IMG/VR virus record: IMGVR_UViG_3300046690_000241
Location: 1-45,267 of that record
Length of the DNA stretch: 45,267 nt
Source: a virus
Reading direction: 5' to 3' (one strand)
Below the pieces are notes generated by a model. It worked only from the letters and a program-made list of their open reading frames with translations, did not search any database and was not told where the DNA came from. This document shows, one piece after another, positions 39,852 through 45,267 of the stretch (its first letter is position 1; every line of letters starts with the position of its first letter). Position numbers and translations under genes: made by a program.

Positions 39852-41290
39852 CCCGCCGCGTTTACATTCCTTTCGAGTATCAGAAGCTGATCGGCGAGCA
39901 CCAGGCCGAAGTCGATCGCTGCAACGTGTGGGCGGGCATGGGTATGGGCAAGACCAGCTCAACCATGACGCATCTCGACGCGCTGTATTCGCTCGGCATC
40001 GAAACGCAGCCGACGCTCGTGATCGCGCCGCTGCGCGTTGCGCAATCCACGTGGCCCGACGAGTGCGAGAAGTGGGAGCACTTGCGCGGCATGGAAGTCG
40101 TGCCGCTGATCGGCACCGCGGCCGAGCGTGCCATGCGGCTGCGCCGCGACGCGCCGGTTTTCTCGATCAACTACGAAAACATTCCTTGGCTGATCGACTG
40201 GTTCAAGCACAACCCGCGCCCCTGGCCGTTCGGCACGATCGTCGCGGATGAATCGACGAAGCTGAAGTCGACGCGGATCTCGACGCAGACCAGCAAGAAG
40301 GGCAAGGAGTTCGCGCGCTCGGGCGGCGGTGGCGTGCGCGGCCGGGCGCTGGCCGAAGTCGCGCACACGAAGGTGCGGCGCTGGGTCAATCTGACCGGCA
40401 CGCCGGCCCCGAACGGGCTTAAGGATCTGTGGGGCCAGCAGTGGTTTATCGACGGCGGCCAGCGACTAGGCCGCAGCTACACCGCGTTTGAGGGCCGCTG
40501 GTTTCAGGCCGTGCCGGGCGGCAACGGTTACCGGCAAACGAAGCCGCTCGACCATGCGCAGACCGAGATACAGGCGAAGCTGCAGGATTGCACGGTGTCG
40601 CTCGACCCGGCCGACTGGTTCGACCTTGAGCAGCCGATCGTGCGGCCGGTGTACGTCGATCTGCCCAGCGGCGCACGCCGGCTGTACCAGGACATGGAAA
40701 AGAAGATGTTCATGGAAATCGGCGAGCACGAAGTCGAGGCGCTGAACGCCGCGAGCCGCACGATGAAATGTTTACAACTCGCTAACGGCGCGGCGTACAT
40801 CGACGAGTCGGGAAACTGGAAGGATGTGCACGATGAAAAACTTCACGCGCTGGAAGACATTGTTGAGGAAGCTGCCGGAATGCCTGTGCTGGTGGCATAT
40901 CACTTCAAGTCTGACCTGGCGCGTCTACTGCGCGCCTTCCCGAAAGGACGAGTCCTAGACAGCAACCCGCAGACGATCCGCGACTGGAACTCCGGCAAGA
41001 TCCCTGTGCTGTTCGCGCACCCGGCCAGCGCCGGCCACGGCCTGAACCTGCAGGACGGTGGCAACATCATCGCGTTCTTCGGTCACTGGTGGAACCTGGA
41101 AGAATTCCAGCAGATCATCGAGCGGATCGGGCCGGTGCGCCAGATGCAGGCCGGCTACCGGCGCCCGGTGTTTATTTACCACATCATCGCACGCGACACG
41201 ATCGACGAAGACGTGATGCTACGCCGCGAGTCCAAGCGCGAGGTGCAGGACATCCTGCTCGACGCGATGAAGCGCAAGGGCTTGCGTTAG
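39848..41290 (+). CDS. SNF2-type DEAD/H-box helicase
   Basis: 480 residues from an ATG at 39848. Motif I GMGMGKT at 30-36, TLVIAPLRVAQSTW, motif II VADESTKLK with Asp134 and Glu135, NLTGTPAPNGLKDLWGQQ (motif III), and motif VI region QQIIERIGPVRQMQAG. The domains are those of SNF2-like helicases found in phage replication modules with VRR-NUC and DUF2800. It likely remodels replication or recombination intermediates. It ends convergently with the next gene; the stops overlap (TTAG). Confidence 0.88.
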   Translation: MTRRVYIPFEYQKLIGEHQAEVDRCNVWAGMGMGKTSSTMTHLDALYSLGIETQPTLVIAPLRVAQSTWPDECEKWEHLRGMEVVPLIGTAAERAMRLRRDAPVFSINYENIPWLIDWFKHNPRPWPFGTIVADESTKLKSTRISTQTSKKGKEFARSGGGGVRGRALAEVAHTKVRRWVNLTGTPAPNGLKDLWGQQWFIDGGQRLGRSYTAFEGRWFQAVPGGNGYRQTKPLDHAQTEIQAKLQDCTVSLDPADWFDLEQPIVRPVYVDLPSGARRLYQDMEKKMFMEIGEHEVEALNAASRTMKCLQLANGAAYIDESGNWKDVHDEKLHALEDIVEEAAGMPVLVAYHFKSDLARLLRAFPKGRVLDSNPQTIRDWNSGKIPVLFAHPASAGHGLNLQDGGNIIAFFGHWWNLEEFQQIIERIGPVRQMQAGYRRPVFIYHIIARDTIDEDVMLRRESKREVQDILLDAMKRKGLR

Positions 41291-43053
41291 TGCGCAGTGT
41301 CGAACCACCACTTCGGAACGACCACGGAATCAGGCGATGGGTTCATCGGCTTGGGGATGTCTTTCACCGCGATATTCGAATAGCGGTTGAACGCCGTGTT
41401 GAAAGTCTCGGCGTCGACCTTGTCGCGAAACTGATTCCAGAAGTGCCATTGTGGGACGGCGGTCGTGTAGGCAATCGACTTGAACCCGAGCCCGTTCTGT
41501 ACCGACCCGAAGAAAAACTGTTTCACCAGATACCCGGTTTTCGGATCGACCGCCGCGCGCATCTGCGCCACGACGGGCGTTTCCTCACGGTTGAAGATCG
41601 GCCACGCCTGCTGCAACGGGTTGAACCGGCCGATGACCAACGCCGCGGTCACGACGGACGCGGCGAGCAAAGGAACGGCCGGGTCGATCTTCGTGTGGCG
41701 CGCGACCAGATAGGCGGCAACGGCGAACGGGATGATCAGGAGGTCGATCAGGTTGGGCCAGAACGGCACCGAGACCCTGGCCTTGAACACCATCCAGCCG
41801 ACCACGACAGCCGCGACGAAGGTAACGATGCGCGCGGGCGTGATCGAGAAGCCCGTACGCACGACCACATGCACCACGAAGATGAGCAGCAGCACACCTT
41901 GCGCGTACTGCATGCGGCTTGGCTGGACGTTCTCCCACAGCAGCAACCGGCCGATGGACGGCGGGATGGGCAGCAACTCCCACGCGAGCATCATCGCCAG
42001 CGCGACGCCGAGAATGAGCGAGCGGCGCAGGAACACGCGGTCTTTCACTGCGGTTGGCAGATTGCGATAGTTCGCGAAGCATACGGCCAGCAGGACAAAG
42101 AACACACCGAACGTCCCGGCCTCGCAGATGTTCGAGTTCGGCACCAGCTCGTGCAGATGACCGTCGAACATCGCGAAGGGGAAGATCTGCGACGCAGCCT
42201 GGCGCCAACCCACACCGCCGCCCATGACGACGCGCCCGCCCGGGTATAGCGTCTTCATCGTGGCGAGCAGATAGTCCTTCAGGTAGAACACCGTCGTGGC
42301 CGCTGACGCGCCGGCCGCAACCAGCAGCCCGATAAACGGAGCGGGTCGCAGCCACTCCCTGCCGTACGCGAGCACAAAGACTGCGCCGACGAATGCGACC
42401 GAGACAATGTACGGCGGGTAGAACATTTCGATCATCATGCTGGTGAGCAGCCAGTAGAACAGCAGCAGGCGCCCCCACTTCGGAATGCGGTGCACGAATA
42501 GAACGGCCATCGCCGCGCCGTAGAGTGCGAACAGCACACCCTTATCGGTCCACCAGAACTGTGAGTAGGCGGTGAAGTACGCGCAGAAAGCCAGCAAGAC
42601 TGACGCCGCGCGCCCGGCGCCTACGACCCGGAACAGGTACGTGTAGCCGAGAATGAACAGCGCGAACGTGGCGAAGTAATGGAAGGAGAAGGCGTAGGCC
42701 GGGTTGACGAACCGGTACAGCATCATCGTCGGCTTGAAGACCCAGCCCCAGTCGTTGATCGGCACCGCAAACGCGATGCGCATATCATCGTTGTAGGGCG
42801 ATGTTTTGTTATAGCGATCGAGGTGATTGTTGACCGATCCCGCGGTCAGCGATGTGATGACCGCCCATTCATCCGACCGGATCGGTTTCGGTTCGCCGGC
42901 CACGATCCCTGTGTTGTTTGCGTGGAGCGCACGCAGCACAAGTCCGTATGACGATGGCGACCATGTTTGCGAGACGTACACCACGCCCAGAAGCGCAATG
43001 ACGATCGGGAGCAACCACCGGAAAGTAAGGAAACGTTGGGCGGAAATTGGCAT
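41287..43053 (-). CDS. Polytopic membrane protein, GT-C-type glycosyltransferase-like (lysogenic conversion)
   Basis: 588 residues with about a dozen hydrophobic helices, an early periplasmic loop with the acidic motif IRSDEWAV and a C-terminal soluble segment (PVVAQMRAAVDPKTGYLVK). This is the architecture of GT-C glycosyltransferases and of phage proteins that alter host O-antigen. It lies alone after the lysis genes, on the edge of the late operon, which is typical for an added conversion gene. It would change the receptor and exclude related phages. The donor and target cannot be read. Confidence 0.65.
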   Translation of the reverse strand: MPISAQRFLTFRWLLPIVIALLGVVYVSQTWSPSSYGLVLRALHANNTGIVAGEPKPIRSDEWAVITSLTAGSVNNHLDRYNKTSPYNDDMRIAFAVPINDWGWVFKPTMMLYRFVNPAYAFSFHYFATFALFILGYTYLFRVVGAGRAASVLLAFCAYFTAYSQFWWTDKGVLFALYGAAMAVLFVHRIPKWGRLLLFYWLLTSMMIEMFYPPYIVSVAFVGAVFVLAYGREWLRPAPFIGLLVAAGASAATTVFYLKDYLLATMKTLYPGGRVVMGGGVGWRQAASQIFPFAMFDGHLHELVPNSNICEAGTFGVFFVLLAVCFANYRNLPTAVKDRVFLRRSLILGVALAMMLAWELLPIPPSIGRLLLWENVQPSRMQYAQGVLLLIFVVHVVVRTGFSITPARIVTFVAAVVVGWMVFKARVSVPFWPNLIDLLIIPFAVAAYLVARHTKIDPAVPLLAASVVTAALVIGRFNPLQQAWPIFNREETPVVAQMRAAVDPKTGYLVKQFFFGSVQNGLGFKSIAYTTAVPQWHFWNQFRDKVDAETFNTAFNRYSNIAVKDIPKPMNPSPDSVVVPKWWFDTAH

Positions 43054-43123
43054 CGCGGTTGAGTTTGTACGAAGAAAGCGCGATGATACTCCACCGAAAC
43101 CACCTTACATGACCGGGGAAAAC

Positions 43124-43243
43124 ATGAGTACGATCACGTTTGCAAGACCGCGCCGGGCCGCGATTGTATGCGCTGTCGGGCTTCTGGCAGTGGGCTACGC
43201 CGCAGTGATGATTACGCTTTCGCTCGGCGCTGGCGGCCTGTAA
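43124..43243 (+). CDS. 39-residue membrane peptide (tentative)
   Basis: MSTITFARPRRAAIVCAVGL followed by the rest of one hydrophobic helix; GGGGA lies upstream and an in-frame ATG at 43109 is an alternative. It stands divergent from the glycosyltransferase-like gene and converges on the spanin gene. No other support. Confidence 0.35.
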   Translation: MSTITFARPRRAAIVCAVGLLAVGYAAVMITLSLGAGGL

Positions 43244-43498
43244 CTACTTCAGCGGCTTCCAGTTGCATTTCTTCGCGCCCATTTCGTTGTTGGCGCGAAT
43301 CTGATCCGCGGTGCCGTTGGTGAGAATGTCGCCCTTCGAGACATATACGGGCTTGAAATCGTTGCAACTGTTATCGACGATTCGCGTCCGCGTGACGATC
43401 TCTGGCTGCTCGACGGGTCGGCTAGTCTCTTGACCAGTTGTCGCGCAGGACGCGAGCAGACTCGCCAGGGGGATCAGCGGCAATATGATTTTCAACAT
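43244..43498 (-). CDS. Outer-membrane spanin lipoprotein (Rz1-like)
   Basis: 84 residues from 43498. MLKIILPLIPLASLLASCAT is a lipoprotein signal with lipobox LLASC. The mature part (CNDFKPVYVSKGDIL, TNGTADQIRANNEM, a second Cys near the end) is the pattern of o-spanin-like proteins of many Burkholderia-type phages. The gene starts inside the i-spanin gene in another frame, as Rz1 does in Rz. It completes disruption of the outer membrane at lysis. Confidence 0.8.
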   Translation of the reverse strand: MLKIILPLIPLASLLASCATTGQETSRPVEQPEIVTRTRIVDNSCNDFKPVYVSKGDILTNGTADQIRANNEMGAKKCNWKPLK

Positions 43499-43736
43499 CG
43501 GTTCGCTCCTTTGCGGAATCTGCCGCAACCTGCGCAGCCGCCGCGTTCGCTTGGGCCTCGGCGTCACGCACCTCGGCGGTTTGGGTTTGCGCCTGCGCGG
43601 CGCTCGTTTGGGCTTCGGCCACCTTCTGACCGGCCGCCGCGACTTTGGCTTTCGCGTTCCAGTGCATAAGCAGCGCGGCCACGCCGGCCAGCGCGCTCAG
43701 AATCCACGGCCCGAATTGAAGCAGCAAAGCAATCAT
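43422..43736 (-). CDS. Inner-membrane spanin (Rz-like)
   Basis: 104 residues from an ATG at 43736 overlapping the endolysin stop (ATGA). One N-terminal membrane helix (MIALLLQFGPWILSALAGVA) and a long Ala/Gln/Glu coiled coil (KVAEAQTSAAQAQTQTAEVR). Place, topology and overlap with the lipoprotein gene identify the i-spanin. It reaches across the periplasm to bind the o-spanin. Confidence 0.8.
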   Translation of the reverse strand: MIALLLQFGPWILSALAGVAALLMHWNAKAKVAAAGQKVAEAQTSAAQAQTQTAEVRDAEAQANAAAAQVAADSAKERTDVENHIAADPPGESARVLRDNWSRD

Positions 43737-44221
43737 GCTGAGACCTCCCCGCCTGCCGCTTCGTACGCGGCCTGCAAATGTGCCAGTTGGTTTTCGTGCT
43801 GCCCGTAGCCCGCGCCCGGCAGGCTGGCCCACACGTTAGCGCACTTCGCAATCGCCAGCTCGAAGCGGCCGGCATCGATGTACGGGAGTGCGCCGTGCTC
43901 GCGCAACTGCTGCAGCGCGTACCGGTCCTGCGAGATCGGTGAGAAATCCCGCAGGAACATCTGCGCCTTGTAGATGCGCCACCACCGGTAGAGGATCTGG
44001 TAGCGCCCGGCCGCCGTCGAATGAAGCGCAGCGTTCAGCACGTTCGGATGATCGGCATAGCTCTTGAACAGCAGCGGCTTTGCGGCGGTCGAACCGACCA
44101 GCACGTTGTATCCGTCATCGCTTTCTGCAAGCAGCGTCGCGCCGATCTCGCTGACGGCGATCATGTCGAGGAAGGCGATGCGGTTTTCGCCGCCCGCCGT
44201 ACCAGCGTCAATGCGGGCCAT
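43733..44221 (-). CDS. Endolysin, lambda R-like lytic transglycosylase
   Basis: 162 residues. RIAFLDMIAVSE (catalytic Glu25), YNVLVG, SYADHP, STAAGRYQILYRWWRIYK, FSPISQDRYALQQLREHGALP and ANVWASLPGAGYGQ follow phage lambda R from end to end. It cuts peptidoglycan glycan strands. No signal sequence, so it needs the holin encoded just upstream (overlap of 14 bases). Confidence 0.93.
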   Translation of the reverse strand: MARIDAGTAGGENRIAFLDMIAVSEIGATLLAESDDGYNVLVGSTAAKPLLFKSYADHPNVLNAALHSTAAGRYQILYRWWRIYKAQMFLRDFSPISQDRYALQQLREHGALPYIDAGRFELAIAKCANVWASLPGAGYGQHENQLAHLQAAYEAAGGEVSA

Positions 44222-44495
44222 CGTCTTCCCCTTTCCTGCGCAGCATGCCGCGTACGCGATCGAGCAGCGCCACCTGGCTGACGACGCGTGCCACGACAGC
44301 GAGCAGCGCGCCAGTGATCGGCACCCACTGCTGACCGTGCTTTGGGAAGAACGTCAGCAGTGACGGCGCCACGTTCGGGAACTGGTCGGAGATCGCCGGA
44401 ATGGCGGCCATCAACAGCGCGCCGAGAACGCCGATACGCACCGACCACCACGAGCGGATCGTTTTGAGATCCGCGATAAACAGGTCTTTAATCAT
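44208..44495 (-). CDS. Holin
   Basis: 95 residues from an ATG at 44495 (AGGTG upstream; GTG at 44504 is an alternative). Hydrophobic helices at about 23-35 (IGVLGALLMAAIPAI) and 61-75 (ITGALLAVVARVV), with a basic C-terminus (RVRGMLRRKG). Between a membrane protein gene and the endolysin gene, this is the natural holin. It forms the lesion that releases the endolysin. Confidence 0.75.
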   Translation of the reverse strand: MIKDLFIADLKTIRSWWSVRIGVLGALLMAAIPAISDQFPNVAPSLLTFFPKHGQQWVPITGALLAVVARVVSQVALLDRVRGMLRRKGEDDGPH

Positions 44496-44803
44496 TGCGC
44501 CCACCTTTTCGTTTCGGGCCTGTTACCGGCATTGTTCTGCAGCAGATAATTCGTCAGCTTGTCGATCTTCTCGTTCGTGTCGTGCACCGAACCCTTGATC
44601 TCGGTCAGGCTGTTTTCTGTCTGCACCTGCTTGTCGTGCTGCGCGGTCTTCAGGTTTGCGACATCGGCTTCGATCAGCGATACCCGCTGCACGAGAGTGA
44701 AATAAGCGACCGTCAGCGCGATGCCCGCACCGATCACCCCGGTTACCAGCGTCTGGATGTTGATCGTCGTGTCAATCCAGCGCGGCTTTTGTATGTCGCT
44801 CAT
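44492..44803 (-). CDS. Small membrane protein with coiled coil in the lysis cassette
   Basis: 103 residues: one membrane helix at about 19-40 (LVTGVIGAGIALTVAYFTLV) followed by a polar coiled coil (SLIEADVANLKTAQHDKQVQ). ATGA overlap with the holin gene. Candidates are a second holin, an antiholin or a spacer of the lysis complex; the sequence does not decide. Confidence 0.65.
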   Translation of the reverse strand: MSDIQKPRWIDTTINIQTLVTGVIGAGIALTVAYFTLVQRVSLIEADVANLKTAQHDKQVQTENSLTEIKGSVHDTNEKIDKLTNYLLQNNAGNRPETKRWAQ

Positions 44804-44818
44804 GTTTTTGTTTTCCCG

Positions 44819-45267
44819 TTAGCGTCGGCGGACCGCCCAGATAGTTCCGCCGACGGTCATCGTTCCGCTGAACGTGGGAGCGGACGTGAGAAAGAGGGTT
44901 GCCGAAGATGCCAGCTTTAGCGTGAAGGTGGGGCAAGTCATTTCGACACCGCCTGTCGTGCTAACCCCCAGGAGAATCCGCTGCCCTACCGGGGCCTGCG
45001 CGCCAGTTGTCGTCGTGAGCCCGAAATTCAGGGATGTCGTTCCGGATGATGCGGAACCTGTCCATGAGCACGTCACGTCCCACTGCCCAGCGGTCAACGG
45101 TATCGAAGTGACGTTCGTCAGTACGGTGCTTGTCTGCGCGACACCAGACGCCGTATTCGTGACGGTTTCCCCCTCACTCCCGGCCTGCGCGCTGTCGTTC
45201 GTCGTCGTGCCGACGATGCCCGCAGTGCTCGACGGTGTGATCGTGCTCGTCGCCTGAAGCGTGGTGA
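44819..45267 (-). CDS. Secreted-looking fibre-like protein, C-terminal part
   Basis: Continuation of the gene that begins at 650. After the join it encodes a beta-rich domain (VTSIPLTAGQWDVTCSWTGS, PVGQRILLGVSTTGG, a second Cys in MTCPTF) with an ending GTIWAVRRR and TAA at 44819. This domain looks like a small beta-sandwich of the type at fibre tips; the N-terminal signal peptide lies at 650-592. It is followed after 15 bases by the lysis cassette on the same strand. Bases 45141-45267 are the duplicated terminal segment. Confidence 0.7.
   Translation of the reverse strand, partial: TTLQATSTITPSSTAGIVGTTTNDSAQAGSEGETVTNTASGVAQTSTVLTNVTSIPLTAGQWDVTCSWTGSASSGTTSLNFGLTTTTGAQAPVGQRILLGVSTTGGVEMTCPTFTLKLASSATLFLTSAPTFSGTMTVGGTIWAVRRR
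45141..45267. repeat. Terminal direct repeat, copy 2
   Basis: Identical to bases 1-127; removing one copy gives a circle of 45,140 bp. Confidence 0.9.

Noticed and set aside
1-45267. A diversity-generating retroelement, CRISPR array, transposase or phage RNA polymerase
   Set aside because: Because the head resembles BPP-1 and the tail T7, I looked for reverse transcriptase motifs, template repeats and single-subunit RNA polymerase; none were seen. No regularly spaced array or insertion sequence was found either.

Overview
The window is the complete genome of a temperate tailed phage with short-tail (podovirus-type) morphogenesis genes. The last 127 bases (45141-45267) repeat the first 127, so the contig closes to a circle of 45,140 bp, and one gene (44819-45140 plus 1-650) runs across the join. 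The DNA is GC-rich. The head genes resemble Bordetella phage BPP-1 (Bbp16-like cement protein, Bbp17-like capsid, Bbp19-like protein), and the integrase sits beside a DUF4224 gene. The attP carries the 3' half of a proline tRNA. A betaproteobacterial host, probably Burkholderia or a relative, is my inference.

Minus strand, read from 26.5 kb down to 1 and on through the join to 43.2 kb: a Cro/YdaS-like regulator, a cytosine methyltransferase with a second long reading frame inside it, a primase-helicase (AEP + VapE), a small HTH protein, terminase small and large subunits, portal, head genes, tail tubes (T7 gp11/gp12-like), three internal virion or ejection proteins plus a very large 1902-residue virion protein, a T7-gp17-like fibre adaptor, a beta-helix tailspike, a secreted-looking fibre-like protein, then the lysis cassette (membrane protein, holin, lambda-R-like endolysin, overlapping spanins). 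Most neighbours are coupled by ATGA, TGATG or TAATG overlaps.

Plus strand, 26.6 to 41.3 kb: a CI/LexA-type repressor diverging from cro, a clear terminator and a good sigma70 promoter, then a replication and recombination operon (DUF2800, DUF2815 ssDNA-binding type protein, HNH nuclease, family-B DNA polymerase, VRR-NUC nuclease, SNF2-type helicase). Many tiny membrane, zinc-ribbon and HTH genes lie between them, with a tyrosine integrase and attP. A large membrane protein on the minus strand (41.3-43.1 kb) looks like a lysogenic-conversion glycosyltransferase.

The points most worth a second look are: the double-coding methyltransferase locus, whose inner frame is coupled to the primase start; a repeated CGTTCACTTAC element in the late operon; an attP with arm-type repeats; an iteron-like cluster after the primase gene; a strongly folded 278-bp gene-free stretch; and overlapping zinc-protein and HNH frames in front of the polymerase. 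No phage RNA polymerase, reverse transcriptase or CRISPR array was seen.
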